Shown here piece by piece: positions 11,386 through 30,434 of a DNA stretch of 64,000 nt. How positions within the stretch are numbered: position 1 is the first letter of the stretch; each line of letters opens with the position of its first letter. The stretch lies in NCBI GenBank assembly GCA_021029095.1, contig JAJOHG010000006.1:1178001-1242000 (forward strand), in the 5' to 3' direction. The stretch comes from Phellopilus nigrolimitatus (taxonomy: Eukaryota > Basidiomycota > Agaricomycetes > Hymenochaetales > Hymenochaetaceae). The position numbers and the translations under genes are program-made. The notes under the pieces were generated by a model that saw nothing but the letters and a program-made list of their open reading frames with translations, made no database searches and was not told the DNA's origin.

Positions 11386-11808
11386 TACTTGTGCTGAGCT
11401 TGGTTATCTTGACTAGCAGGTAACCTCTGAATTGACGTGGACGAGTCGCCGAAGGCTGGGTTGGCTTGGGTTGGTTACGAGCTCGGAGAGCGAGTGATGG
11501 AAGGTTAAAAAGAGCGTGAAAGCGTGTAAAGAACGGAATGCCGACGCCAAAGGCAGTCGACGGTGTTTTAATGTATGTTGTCGAGGATGTGCTAGTGCTG
11601 AGGCAAGAGGATCGAGGAAAGCAAGGGCGATGAAGAAATGGAGAAGCGAGTTCAGTGGAGGGCAGCCGATGCCAGCTATTTCCTATCCGGGACTAACTCC
11701 TAAACCCTAGTTACGAAAAAACAAATACATTATTCCTTTTTCTTTCCAGAGAAAACAGGATATAAGTAGCATACACGAGCCATCTACATAAATTCGATCT
11801 GCTGTAAA
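11386..11808. other. Intergenic region
   Basis: About 420 bases between the SH3 membrane-protein start and the stop of the SNF2 ATPase gene, both on the minus strand. This should be promoter plus terminator; no distinctive element is visible. Confidence 0.5.
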
Positions 11809-16551
<4,743 letters not shown>

Positions 16552-16763
16552 TGATGGTCACTGGGAGAGCATAAGTAGGCGTCCAGCGCCTGTTTATAAC
16601 CTAGAATGGGCTGAAAGTTTGGCTGGAGGCTCGGAAGGCGGCTGCTTACTAAAAATAGAGGCGCTGATCTCGGAGTAAAATACCACGTGATCTCCTGCTC
16701 ACCGTGTCAATCGGCGTGCTCGACTCTTCCTCGCCGTTCTTTCGCATCTTCGTCGTCATAAGA
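16552..16763. promoter_or_regulatory. Shared divergent promoter of the SNF2 gene and PAM17
   Basis: About 210 bases separate the proposed start codons of two divergently read genes, so both promoters must lie here or inside the 5' ends. No TATA box is evident. A minus-strand frame through this interval reads in register across a consensus intron and could be additional N-terminal SNF2 coding sequence. Confidence 0.45.
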
Positions 16764-17719
16764 ATGTCGTCCACACCGTGTCTCAGGCTTTTTGGTCAAT
16801 CCGCCCGCCGACCAGTCTTCAAGCCAAAGTTCTTCGCTGCCCGTCGATGCAATTCGTCTCAAGTTCAAGCACAATCCCTGCCCGAGAAAAACCCACTCGC
16901 CTGGCAGGAGTACCTTACCATCCGCGGACGTAAGCGTAAATGGGAGTTGGTCAGTCACAGATCCTCTTTCAGACTTCCAATCCAAAAAAAGGAGAATAGC
17001 GACTGACGGAGCGATTTCGGCGTGTATTAATGACAGGCGGCGACGATCCCAAGTATCCTCATCGGTTTCGGTGCAGGAGCAGCGTACTTCGGCGCACAAG
17101 AGATAGACGGGTCGAAACCAATTTTTGTGCGACATTTCTTAACTTTTCGTTATTGGTTCCTCAGCTCATCAATGTCATGTGAAGGGCTTTGACCCTTTGT
17201 TTGTCTATGGCTTCGCGACGCTTGCATGCGGAGGTGCGTTTGTATCCACTCGTCCTCCAGTGTTTTCCTGATCCTCGCAACTCTTCACAGGTGCGGGTTA
17301 CCTCGTAGGCCCCATCATCGGTTCCTCGATATGGCGCCTCACGCACCGGCGCAGTGTTGCCCTCATTGAGGCGCGCGACCGTCAATTTCATCAGCACATC
17401 GTTAAAAACCGTGTCGACCCCACTGCCCAGAGCGCGACGAACCCCGTGCCCGACTTCTATGGTGCGTCACGACACTGCTATGTGCACCTTCTTTTTTACG
17501 CTTCGTCCTTCTGTTTCATCCGATTATTTCCCCTTACATTTTCTCATATTCTCGTTTCGTATCTTACCCTTCGTCGTTGTAAATACTCAACTGACTAAAT
17601 CTATCTACCCGACAATTACAGGTGAGAAGATTGGTTCTCTGCACCAGTACCGCCAGTGGTTGCGCGACCAGTCACGGTATAAGCGCAAGGCGAAGTGGCT
17701 CGAGGACGAGAATCGCTAA
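16764..17719 (+). CDS. PAM17: Pam17, TIM23-associated import motor subunit (197 aa)
   Basis: Exons 16764-16949, 17037-17126, 17185-17233, 17291-17461 and 17622-17719 join in frame to 197 residues. The N terminus is Arg-rich without acidic residues (RLFGQSARRPVFKPKFFAAR), as in a mitochondrial presequence. Two hydrophobic segments follow, IPSILIGFGAGAAYFG and LFVYGFATLACGGAGYLVG, then a conserved soluble tail (VPDFYGEKIGSL, YRQWLRDQSRYKRKAKW). This is the Pam17 family, an inner-membrane protein that helps organise the presequence translocase-associated motor at TIM23. An upstream in-frame ATG at 16704 would add 20 residues, but the start at 16764 gives a typical presequence. The gene diverges from the SNF2 ATPase gene. 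Confidence 0.9.
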
Positions 17720-18414
17720 AGGTTCGATCGCCTGGGACCTCTGTTCAGGTTTCATCAGCACAGTCGTTACGCCACTCTGCATTCGTTGCCCTGCATTTTA
17801 TCTAGAATCTAACCTTTCACCTTGGAGAGCCTAGAAACTCACCAGCTTTTAGTCCTATCGGCCTCTGTATGTGCTCGTCCACCCGCTGATAACTAATCAA
17901 AAAACGCTACTCAGTTGACTGTTCTCCTTGCTTTTCATCTTCTTATCGTATATACAGCTACAGCTGCAGCTATCGCGCATTTGCACACTCGTGATATATA
18001 CAGGCGCCTACCAGACTACACACCTGCACAATTCACAAACACATTTCAGCACCATACTTTAGAGCAGATGATGGTCTGGATGTCGGACTGTCCAAGGCTA
18101 TATCGAAGGCTCCGGCTTGCGGAAGCTACTACTTAAGTTAAAAGGCAGCGCTCGCGCTGAGGAAGGACGAGGATCTTAAACATACTGCGCAGAGATGTCA
18201 CCATCCAGTGCTCGCACCCGTAACCTGTAATAGGCTAGGGAGGGGATATGAACTAGGAGCTTGTATAAGAGAAGGAGGGAACGCGTAAGCAGTAAATTAA
18301 GAATAAGTTAGAGGTGAACAGAAATATGAAAACAGGGAACGTCAGTGCGAATGAACAAAACTAATGGCGTCAAAGAAAGAAAGGAAGAAAACGAGCGTAA
18401 AATAGATCTCGAAG
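17720..18414. other. Intergenic region between convergent genes
   Basis: About 695 bases between the PAM17 stop and the stop of the second SH3 membrane protein. It contains both 3' ends and a short CAGCTACAGCTGCAGCTA-like repetitive stretch near 17956. No gene is supported. Confidence 0.5.
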
Positions 18415-20118
18415 TTATTGCGATGAGCTCGAGTTCCTCGTGCCAGAACTCGAGCCACAGACCAGTGCGTGCATCGCTGATCTGGAGACTTGCGACCCGA
18501 GCATCGCATTCACATTCACACTAGCATTTGAGCAAGAACTCGCGTTGCGTGTTGGGCGGTCCGTACCCGCGATGCAGAAGCGCGGAACGACGCCCCGTTC
18601 GGCGTCGTGCACGCCGATGCGTTGCACTTCGCACCACCCATCTTTGAACTCCCTCAACAGGTGCAGAACCTCTCCACGGCGCACGAGAAGCTCGTCGGGC
18701 ATGGAAGGGGACGGCGTGGACAAACGCGCGACAACTACGAGATGCGGGAGCTTCAAGTTGCAGGTAACTGGTTTTGAACCTGCGCCAAATGTCCTAGCCT
18801 CGAATCCGGCTGATGTCGAGGGCATATGTCTGACGGTCGCCTCAATATTGCTTGTGCTCAAGGCCGGGGAGTCGACATTGGTCGGCTTAGACTCCTGTAA
18901 TAAACCGACGCTAGTCACGCCCGCCGAGGAAGAGTTGGAGTCTTCGAAGCGTTGAGCATGATGCAATGTCTCGTTATTTTCTGTGTCCTTCATGGGTTTC
19001 ACAGGACTAACCGAGTCCATACGGGTCGGACTCGTCACAATCTCCGTTTCTGTGTCCAGAGAGCCGCTGTGTGGTAAGTTCGAAGTAACTTTGGCTTGCG
19101 CTAGTATCGTCTGCGTCACCTCCGCGATTGTGATAATTGGTACAGGTACACGCTTTGGCGCAGGCAGCTTCGGCAGTTGAGCGGATGGCGCGTCCTCGCG
19201 GACCGGCAATGGTAAATGTGCGGGCTTCTGTTTCTGCCTCTGGCCCTTCGAGCGGAGAGGCTCCGGACTTGAAGAAGATTTTGCATTCGTCATCGCCTCT
19301 GCAGCACGCGGTGCGTTTCCATTCATGGGCATGAAAGCTAATGCTGTCGATGACAACGGTGGGACCGTATCGAATGACTTGATGGCAGATCGTGGGGAAT
19401 GCATGATAGCTGCTGTTATGCGCGAAATGCGCGAACCCCGCTGCACTGCTGGGGGAGGCAGGGCAGACACGACGAAAGGTCGCGGAATAAGATCAGGGCC
19501 AAAGCTTGTCGCGGCGCCCTTGTCCATGTCCAAATTCTCCGGTCTCTTCTTAATCTGAGGGATCCATCCGACGTCCATGTCGACATCCGGATACGGAGGA
19601 AGCAGGTGTGCCTTCGCGAATGGCTGCAAATTGTCGTAACCGAGGTCGATTATCGTTTGCGTGAAGAATGGGTTCCTCTTCTCCGAAATGATTCTTTCTG
19701 GAAGAGGAGACGCGCATAGGCTCAAATGCTTGAGAGATAGGGACTTGGGGCTGGTCCTTCGCTTGCGTAAGAACTTTCTTATTTTCCAGGTGGCGACACC
19801 TGTTTTTCGAAATTGGGTTAGATATGTATTTTCAAGATTGAAATAACAACTAATTGACGAACCTAGCACGATCACCCCGAGATAGACAATGAGCCCCGTG
19901 AGTACTTTTGTTGAAGCCGTGAGAGATGGAATAGTGGCCACCGGTGTGCCAGAAGGGCCCACGACAGTGTCGCGCTTCTCGAGTATAAGAGTCGGAGCAG
20001 ATTGACGTGCATCCAACCCAGTAAGCCGACTTTGGGAAAAGCCTGCCTGAGGCGAGTGTCGCTCAGCGACGTGAGCGAACCCGCGCTCGACTGATTGGAA
20101 GCGCAAAGAAGGAGCCAT
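18415..20118 (-). CDS. Second single-pass membrane protein with C-terminal SH3 domain
   Basis: A 567-codon frame starts at ATG 20118. A membrane span lies at about residues 72-86 (VLTGLIVYLGVIVLG), followed after a probable intron by a basic stop-transfer region (WKIRKFLRKRRT). A long Pro/Ser-rich cytoplasmic region follows. The C-terminal SH3 domain reads VVVARLSTPSPSMPDELLVR, then GEVLHLLREFKDGWCEV and GVVPRFCI, including the Trp and the VP of the peptide groove. The putative intron (19862-19800, 63 nt) is a multiple of three with no stop, so retention only inserts 21 residues next to the membrane. The ectodomain is short and lacks a signal peptide. Layout matches the gene at 10168-11385, but sequence similarity outside the SH3 is weak. 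Confidence 0.8.
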   Translation of the reverse strand: MAPSLRFQSVERGFAHVAERHSPQAGFSQSRLTGLDARQSAPTLILEKRDTVVGPSGTPVATIPSLTASTKVLTGLIVYLGVIVLGSSISCYFNLENTYLTQFRKTGVATWKIRKFLRKRRTSPKSLSLKHLSLCASPLPERIISEKRNPFFTQTIIDLGYDNLQPFAKAHLLPPYPDVDMDVGWIPQIKKRPENLDMDKGAATSFGPDLIPRPFVVSALPPPAVQRGSRISRITAAIMHSPRSAIKSFDTVPPLSSTALAFMPMNGNAPRAAEAMTNAKSSSSPEPLRSKGQRQKQKPAHLPLPVREDAPSAQLPKLPAPKRVPVPIITIAEVTQTILAQAKVTSNLPHSGSLDTETEIVTSPTRMDSVSPVKPMKDTENNETLHHAQRFEDSNSSSAGVTSVGLLQESKPTNVDSPALSTSNIEATVRHMPSTSAGFEARTFGAGSKPVTCNLKLPHLVVVARLSTPSPSMPDELLVRRGEVLHLLREFKDGWCEVQRIGVHDAERGVVPRFCIAGTDRPTRNASSCSNASVNVNAMLGSQVSRSAMHALVCGSSSGTRNSSSSQ

Positions 20119-21282
20119 GGCCTAAGGAGGAAAAAGGAATGAGAAGGGACCGCCGGCACAGTCCTGCGAAATCCAGTATCTGAGTAGATGCGCATTAAGT
20201 ATCGCTCTTCGCTCATCTTTCAGATGGCGTCGGTGAACACTGTTTTCGACTTCATCAGAGTCAATGTGCTTTCGCACATCTCCTGCCACAAAAATTAATG
20301 ATATCTAGATTTCATACTTATCAATCATGATGGGCTTCACATTTTGTCAGGTCCTCTAAGTGGTAGGAGGGCTTCTGAATACCGATTCGAAAACTTTGTA
20401 ACTGACGATAACCACGGGTATGGGTGATGCGATGTTGGTGAGAAATGCATGAGTACAGGCACACGCATTGAGTGATCGAGCTTAGCAGGTCAAGCCAATG
20501 AATGATACCAGAAGATCATATTCATGAGGCAACATGATGATCCATCACCACTGTTGCACGTCGTCAAGGACGCAGCCCTCCGCGGATTTGGGGTCAATGC
20601 AGTACGCTCGCTAGACGGCCCCGAGAACAGCCAGCGGTGATTCATCACTGAAAACGTAGATGGCCTAGAATCGAAATAATCAAGTGAATTGTGAACAATG
20701 TTATCACTGTGTTCGAGCCCTCTGTGAAAGTAGACGACGTGCCTATTTGAGTCAAGTGTTCCTCTGCAAAGCAATACATGTCCTTTCAAAATTATCTGTG
20801 CAGGTGGTGCAATAATTCAGGAAAAGGATTATATTTAGAAATCTATGACTAGTCACGGAAAAGGCCAGACAGCCTACCGGATGGCCTTTTGATAGGAAGG
20901 AGTATCGAGAAGAGCTAGACGCGTGTCTGCACAATTATTTTCAATCTGAATGAGTATCATTTGAGATGAAACTCGGACTGGCCTGATGTAACATTTCAAC
21001 GTCAGGCCCAACAGATAGGAACGTACAGAGACATCGGGACAAACGATATCCCTCGACACACGACATTAGAGGTTCCTGTACGGCCAGATTCTAAAAAAAG
21101 GAGCCAATTAGAATAAGGCAGCCTGGCATGTGAATCCGAAGGAACAAGGTCATTTCATAAATTTGTCTCTCTCCATGCCAGAGTAACAAGATATAATTCG
21201 ACGGGCAGATATTCAGCAAAACAGTACAGAACTTGTATCAGAGGGGCTTGCAGGATTAGAAGAGCACTTAGGGTTATACACT
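20119..21282. other. Intergenic region without a supported gene
   Basis: About 1.16 kb between the SH3 membrane-protein start and the DBP2 stop, both on the minus strand. All frames are short and none shows a domain or intron-joined pattern. It should hold the DBP2 3' UTR and the promoter of the membrane-protein gene. Confidence 0.5.
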
Positions 21283-23843
<2,561 letters not shown>

Positions 23844-24237
23844 TGCCAGGCAAATGTCGATGGTGGTAGGTGAATATGAAGAGAGATGATGGGAGTCGTT
23901 GGTCAAACGCAGTGTGCATCACTATCTCCGTCACAACCGAAAATTACAAATCTCACGCTGATCCTCACGCGTTCGGTCGACAAACGACCGTGTACTGTGT
24001 TCGCCCGCACAAAGCGCCTTGCGCGCGTCGCCGCCGATAACGACGTGCATATGCATACTGACTGACAGGTGTCTTGAGTAAAAGGCTCCTTTACCTGTTC
24101 ACGCAGCGGGTCACGGTCTAAGGAATTTCCCTTGCCGACATAGACTGCCTTCACATATCACTGTTGCGAGCTAAGCTGCAAGGTATGAATCGACTTTCAA
24201 ATTAGAGATGTACTTGACCTAATATTCTCAGGCTCTC

Positions 24238-26422
24238 ATGGTCGGGGAGTCGCTAACTAGACGGGTCTCCCACTGGTTAAACGTCTCTAAACGCGAAAGC
24301 AGGCATCACGCTTATATACCTCTTTCGAATGTGGAATCTGTATCGCAGACCTCCCCAGTCTCTATTGCAATAGATGAAGGAGCAGGCACAACACACGTGC
24401 AATCAGAGAACGCACATGAAGACGAGAAAGACACAGCAGATGGTAGTGATACTGGAGGGCAAGATAGCTCCGAAAGCCCTACTGCTGAAGAAAATGTGAT
24501 GCTTCGAAGAGTGGTGGATGACATCCCCCTCGCTGCATTCACAATCGTTATAGTTGAGCTCTGCGAGCGTTTTGCGTTCTATGGATTATCTGGTGTCTTC
24601 CAAAATTACCTTCAGAACCCACTTCCGATAGGTGGAAAGGGCACGGGCGCTCCAGCATCAGTCAACGATCCTGTTCCTGCAGGTGCTTTAAATCTCGGTC
24701 AGTCAACCGCCAGTGGGCTCCAGCAGGTTTTTTCAGCTTTCGCATATGTGTTTCCCTTGTTCGGAGCCATCATTGCCGATACAAAATGGGGAAGATACAA
24801 GACCATAACCGTCTTTTGCGCGGTGTACTTTGTTGGCCTTTTTATCATTACAGCTTCATCTTTCCCATTTTTTCTAAGGGTGGGATTGGGTTTACCAGGA
24901 TGGCTATTTGGTGCATTTATAGTCGCGGTAGGCACTGGTGGTATCAAAGGTGGGCAAGACTGATCGCTTTGTCGTAAATTTGGTCAGCTGAAAGTTTTTA
25001 TAGCAAATGTATCTCCCCTTGTAGCAGATCAATACCGCAAGACTGACATGTTCATTCGTACTATAAACTCTGGCGAGCGCGTCATCGTTGATCCAAGTTT
25101 GACTATATCGCGTATTTATAATCTCTTTTACTGGTGCATAAACGTCGGTTCGCTTTCCGCAATCGTGACTACGCAGCTTGAAAGACGCGTTGGGTTCTGG
25201 GCTGCCTTTACGCTACCGACTTGCGTTTTTGTCGCTACGCCACTAGTTCTTATTTCAGGTTCGAAACTTTATTACAAAGTCGCACCCCGAGGAAGTATAA
25301 TCGTGGAGGTGTATAGAGTAGTAAGGCTGGCATTCAAGGGATTATTGACGAATCCCGTGAGGTTTCTTCGCGAGGTGAGATCTTTTTCCCCTTTTCCTGG
25401 TCTACTTCTTATTTTTTGTCCTGAAGGCAAGGACTACAGGGATCTGGAATCGTGCAAAACCAAGCTTACTTGTCAGCAGTGACGATACCCAAGATAAGAA
25501 TATCGGGACGTCTATGATAACTTGGGACGATTCCTTTGTTGATGAAGTCAAACGCACTGCCCGTGCTTGCCAGATCGCGCTCTTTTTCCCCCTATACTGG
25601 GTCGCATATAATCAGATCACGACAAACCTCGTCTCGATGGCCGCAACTATGTCAACAAATGGCACACCGAACGATTTGCTGGCGAACTTTAACCCCATCA
25701 CTCTTATAATCCTCCTGCCCACTATGGACGTAATAGTGTATCCTAGCCTGCGTCGCATCGGCATTGTGCTGCGGCCTATCTTCCGGATCTGGCTCGGATT
25801 CATGTTCGCTGCCCTCGCAATGGTGTACAGTGCTGTACTTCAGCATTTCATATATAGCACAAACCCGTGTGGCGAGTACGTAGGTACGTGTGCTCAACCA
25901 AGCTCAATTATCGTTTGGGTGCAGGTGCCGAGTTATGTGAGTCCATTTGTCATAACCAATTTCCGGCTGGGTTTGACTTTTTGCGATGTAGGTCCTCATT
26001 GCTATCTCTGAGATATTTGCATCGGTATCCGGACTCGAATATGCTTATAGCGAATCTCCGAAAGGCATGAAGTCTATCGTTATGAGTTTCTTTCTGCTCA
26101 TGTCTGCCGTTGGAAGTGTGCGTGTTTTTATTACTCGACAATTTTTTCTTGTCTGGAACATTAAGGTTAGGTGATAAATGCGTTTCTCGCACCGTTCGCT
26201 CAGGATCCTAATCTTGTGAGGAACTATACGGGAATCGCGTTAGCTACATTCGTCGCGGGAAACCTCTTTTATCTTTGCTTTTGGCGCCGTGACCGGAATG
26301 GTTCGTCGTTTGTGCTACTCTTTTCTTCGGACTACTCTTACAGAGATCCTTACATTTTCCAGAGGAATATGGAAATGCGATCGAAAAATGGAATCCCGGT
26401 CTTGACAGCCAAGAGGCACTGA
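24238..26422 (+). CDS. PTR2: PTR2-type proton-coupled oligopeptide transporter (POT family)
   Basis: The start codon at 24238 precedes about 100 hydrophilic cytoplasmic residues. The POT signature [13 protein letters not shown] (ExxERF) begins the first membrane helix. Further family marks are [32 protein letters not shown] (formed across an intron, 24950-25003), INVGSL and [11 protein letters not shown] in the second half, with helices to about 26,290. At least four introns are needed, with junctions near 25374, 25939 and 26118. These plasma-membrane proteins import di- and tripeptides with protons. The last exon is uncertain: the frame runs to TGA 26420-26422, but a possible intron after WRRDR would give a different short tail. 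The cis-prenyltransferase gene starts 160 bases downstream on the same strand. Confidence 0.88.
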
Positions 26423-26582
26423 ATTCGTGAATCCTCGTGCATATTTCTTCAATTGTTTATCACTTTGTATAGATTAGTTCTTGTATTTCTTGTTCCAAAA
26501 ATTGACTGGATGCCTCAGCCGAGCGTCAGCACAAATGAAATGACCACGCTTCGTGTCGCGCGTCAATTCTTCCCACGCCAAT

Positions 26583-27659
26583 ATGTTTCCGCTCTTCAGC
26601 TTTCTCCTCTGGCTGTTCGCTCTGCTCAAGAGCCGCACAGAACGCATTGCGCTCAACATCCTTTCGGCGGGCCCGATTCCGCGTCATGTCGCGTTCATCA
26701 TGGACGGGAACAGGCGCTATGCGCGTGGAAAGCACATAGAGGTTGCCAATGGCCACGTCGACGGATTTCAGACACTGCGACGGGTGCGTATCTATTCCAG
26801 TCCTCCTCTAGTAAATCCATCTCATATTATGGAGTGGTGCCTGTTCCTTTAGCTACTAGAAGTCTGCCTTAATTTGAACATCAAATGTGTTTCCGTATAC
26901 GCGTTCGCCATCGAGAACTTCAAGCGGCCACCGGAAGAGGTGGACGCGCTCATGAAGCTCGCAAGGGACAAGCTCCATGAGCTATGCGAAAAGGGGTGCG
27001 TTTCTCAGGTACCCCTTGTCGTCTAGAAAGGCTTCTTGCTGAGAAGAAGCGTGTAGGAATCTACTTGACGAGTACGGCGTGCGCCTCTGCGTGCTCGGTC
27101 GCACGTCGATGCTGCCTGTGGACGTTCAGGAAGCGGTGCAAAAAGCAGAAAACATGACACGGCACAATGACAGGTGTGTTACAAGTTTATTTACCAGCAA
27201 GCTGAAACAAACGATTGCGCCCATAGAGCCATTCTTAACCTTTGCATGCCATACGCATCGCGTGATGAAATTGCCACAGCCGTCCAACGGACAGTAGATA
27301 AAACCCTTTCAGACGATTCAGATATCTCGTACGTTCTTATAGTTTTCTTATGCTCGCGAGAAATGACAACGATCGTTTCTTCTCGGGCTTATAGGGCAAT
27401 CACGGAAGCTTCTATCGACGCTAACCTCATGACGACGCTCTCCGGAAGCCCTCCCTTAGACATTCTCGTACGGACGAGCGGCGTACGACGTTTAAGCGAC
27501 TACATGCTTTGGCAGTGCGCAGAAGACACGCAGATTCAATTTGTGCCATGCTACTGGCCTGACTTTGGCATGCGCGAATTCATCCCCATAATACTGGCAT
27601 ACCAGCGCAAATTCTGGGCGCGTCGGGCAGCTAAAGACCTGATAGACAAGAAAAAGTAA
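26583..27659 (+). CDS. RER2: cis-prenyltransferase, dehydrodolichyl diphosphate synthase
   Basis: The ATG at 26583 starts a 67-codon exon with a hydrophobic N-terminal helix ([15 protein letters not shown]) and the catalytic signature [14 protein letters not shown]. Later exons give [43 protein letters not shown] and the second substrate motif [17 protein letters not shown], ending [20 protein letters not shown]. At least five exons join by short introns (the first is 26784 to about 26850). Enzymes of this family extend farnesyl diphosphate with isopentenyl diphosphate to make the dolichol backbone for protein glycosylation at the ER. The Asp of MDGNRR and the Arg/Ser of RTSG are intact, so it should be active; in fungi it partners with a Nus1-type subunit not found here. 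Confidence 0.93.
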
Positions 27660-27950
27660 TGTATTTCCTTTGAACGTCCATTTCCTCTACGTACTTGTAT
27701 ACATACATGAGAGCAGAAAAGCGAGAAAAATTGCTGGTCTCGTTTTAGCGAACGACAAGTTCCAGCTCTTACCGAGGTCTGAAAGCTTCTCAAAATGCGA
27801 ATGTCTTAATCACTATATCATACAAAGAGATGTATAATTTAAATTTGTTGTTTCCCTTGGAGTATCGACACATCTTCTGAGTAGTTTGAACTCTTCGCAG
27901 AAGCTGTTCAAGTTCCTGCGTAAACAAAGACTTTGGAACATTTGAATTTC

Positions 27951-28391
27951 TCAAACTGTATGGACTAATATAAAAACGATTACGTCTACTGGCCGCTTCT
28001 CTGCCAGATTGTAAGAGAAACAGTATGCCGCGTCGGCGGATTGTCGTGAAACAGCAAAACTGGTTAAATGTTCGTACATGTATACGCTGCTCGAATGAGG
28101 ATACGTGGACTCGAAGAAAGCTATAATCTTGCGCTGCTTATATATAGACATCTGTTTCAATCTCTTGAGTAGAATGCGCTTGGATAAAGATCCCTTGTGA
28201 CAAAGGAGCAATTGGTCAACATAAACATCAGAAATATTCAGACGTCGAGATCGCTCCAAGCTGGTCAAAGACATCAGAGTAGAGTGCTCGTCTATCAAGA
28301 CAACTGGCCCAAATGACGCTATATACATGTCAAGCCGTCGAACAAAGTATTGGATGAGTGATTGAGTAATTTCAAGATACAGGAATTTCAT
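27951..28391 (-). CDS. Unsupported hypothetical frame (146 codons)
   Basis: An intact frame from ATG 28391 to 27951 with mixed hydrophobic and charged content. I recognise no family, signal or repeat. It lies in a relatively AT-rich stretch about 300 bases past the cis-prenyltransferase stop and could be chance or a relic. Listed only because it is the longest frame here. Confidence 0.15.
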   Translation of the reverse strand: MKFLYLEITQSLIQYFVRRLDMYIASFGPVVLIDEHSTLMSLTSLERSRRLNISDVYVDQLLLCHKGSLSKRILLKRLKQMSIYKQRKIIAFFESTYPHSSSVYMYEHLTSFAVSRQSADAAYCFSYNLAEKRPVDVIVFILVHTV

Positions 28392-29580
28392 TCAAAGAAA
28401 GCAATTAGAACCTCGTTGACGAAAGAGATATCGAGACGGCCTAACTAAGGCACTAGAAGAAGGAAGTCGGGCACGAACGCTCAATCCTCCCGGCGTCACG
28501 GTGTCGACGTCGAGTGCCTGCCTGATAAAGAATAACGATTATCCTGTAATAAATGGTAAGTCGCTAGCAACGAGCGAAGTTAACAAGTAGCATACCATTA
28601 AGTTAGGACATAAGCGTCCGCGGAGTGAACGCCCACCCATTTCACTCCTCCCAGCACCCCATGATGACAAGGCTGGGTTCCCTTTTGATGTTAACAGTTG
28701 CCTAAAAAGAGAAGAGAGAAAGTTGTAGGGAGTTTCAGAGAACTCAAGAATATATATAAAATGCACCGGAAACAGTGGATAGAAACTCACCAACGGTAAA
28801 CTATCGGGACATAAGAAGGAGGTGCACAGTGAACCTCCTCACGAAGAGGAGGATGATTCAAAAAATTATGCGGATCTCGGCAGCCAAGACTTGCTATGAA
28901 GCGGAAGTCATATTTGCCGTTGAGCGCGGCGACACTCAAGCCGCGGCGATCGTCCTTTTTACGAGGGAGGACCGCCGACGTCGAAAGCAGGTGATCAAGT
29001 CGCCGCTTTGACCGCCGAGCGAGGCTATAGCTGCGAGGCTGCGTACTCGCAGGAATGCGACTCTCATCATCGGCACAGACATTCTTGTCCAGGACAAGAA
29101 TGTGCATCTGCCTCCGAGAACATTGGGAGTTTGGTTGACGACATCGAGTCGTCAATTTCCGTTATTCTGTCGATTATAAGGATAGTCAAGATCTTTTGAG
29201 TGTTGCCAGTCAACCAAGAGACAGAATTATTGGTTTTTGGCTTGGGCTTGTGCTTGAATTTAATTTTGTCACTGTTTCCTGCTTGCTTTTGAGGTCCGCC
29301 TAACGTAAAAGAGAGAAAAAGAAATCAGGGGAGGGGGTAGTAAAAAGGGAAGGAGGAAATGAAAGCGAAAGGGGAGTGTAACACGCTGTCATAAAATTTG
29401 GAAAAGGACGAGCGTGGCTGCGAGAAGACGAAATGCGATGAAAGCGAGAAGCCCCGCAGGCGCGAAAAAAGTGACGCCGAGAAGGAATGAAATGCCTGAA
29501 AATGATAAAGGTAGGCCAATTGATTTTTTATGATCTCCCACCACCCACCGCCCCCCTTTTTTTGATCAGTCCACCTCCTC

Positions 29581-29597
29581 TTTTTTTTTTTTTTTTT
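29581..29597. repeat. Poly-T run
   Basis: Seventeen consecutive T residues within a pyrimidine-rich stretch (29560-29640). This could be the A-tail of an old retroposed sequence on the minus strand, but no gene body or target duplication is evident beside it. Confidence 0.9.
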
Positions 29598-29745
29598 GAT
29601 CCCGGCCAACCCCAATACTCTTCCCTTCGTCTTTTTTTCGCCTTCAAACACCCCACCCCAGCGCATCTGTCCATGCAAGTCTAGGCCTACTTACTACCAA
29701 GCTTGTACTTGTACCAGATATTTTATTGAGGTACAATGCACAGCG

Positions 29746-29813
29746 AGGTGACCCAATGGGTCACCTTCAAGGGTTCGGAGAACCTCGGTGTGCATAGCCT
29801 GTTTGAGGTTCTC
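29746..29813. repeat. Two adjacent inverted repeats
   Basis: AGGTGACCCA-A-TGGGTCACCT at 29746-29766 is a perfect 10-bp inverted repeat around a single base. Directly after it, GAGAACCTC (29778-29786) pairs with GAGGTTCTC (29805-29813) across an 18-nt loop. They could be protein-binding dyads or stems of a transcript; there is no supported gene to tie them to. Confidence 0.8.
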
Positions 29814-30434
29814 TGGACACTCTTACTCTTGCAGCGGGATTGCCTTGAGGTTGAAGGGATGTTACGAGAGCCAGCAGCTAGAGTCGACTATGAAGAGGCC
29901 TTGGCACAGAACAAGTTATCAGTTAGACAGGTCTCCTGGAAGCGTGGAAGCATGGTCAGCGATGCGTCACAGTGCTATGAAAGGGAAGCGTCACCTTTTC
30001 TTGAGGTGGGACGTTGCCGACGAGAGAGAAACCGAGCATATCAAAGATGTGCGAAAGCCAGAGTGAAGATACGAGCAGGGCAAAGACGTGTGGCAGGAGT
30101 CTTGAGAGAGAGGCTGCGAGGGGAGTTGAGGGGGAGAAGGAAAGGATGTTGAGGGCCTGTTTGCAGATCAGGCGGCCTTTTATACACGCCTCAGCCACCT
30201 AACGACTCAAAAGGAAGAGATTTAGGTGGCAAATGTTACGCATAGACCCATGGGCCTTGCTTCCTTCATGGTGGCACGGTGGTATGTGGAGGCGGTGATG
30301 CCGACTCCTAATCGGGATCAAGACGCGACAGAGCTCACGTGCTCGCGACGCGTCGAAAGTTCCGTTTCACCCTTGGTTCCCTCTCAGTCGTCGTTGCTGA
30401 CGACAACGACGACAATCCGGACATCTTCCTCGCT

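Larger units (their letters stand above)
27660..30434. other. 2.8 kb region without a confident gene
   Basis: Between the cis-prenyltransferase stop and the NEDD1-like start. The largest frames are a 146-codon minus-strand frame at 27951-28391 and a 138-codon plus-strand frame at 29736-30152. Neither shows a domain, a typical start context or intron-joined neighbours, and codon use is unlike nearby genes. The 29,000-29,700 part is rich in homopolymer runs. The start of the NEDD1-like gene may lie in an unrecognised upstream exon near 30,300. Confidence 0.45.

Noticed and set aside
16707..17135. 142-codon minus-strand frame with Cys and Trp that looked like an N-terminal SNF2 exon
   Set aside because: It is antisense to PAM17, whose + strand exons join in perfect phase and carry family motifs; the minus frame ends in a stop before any good donor.
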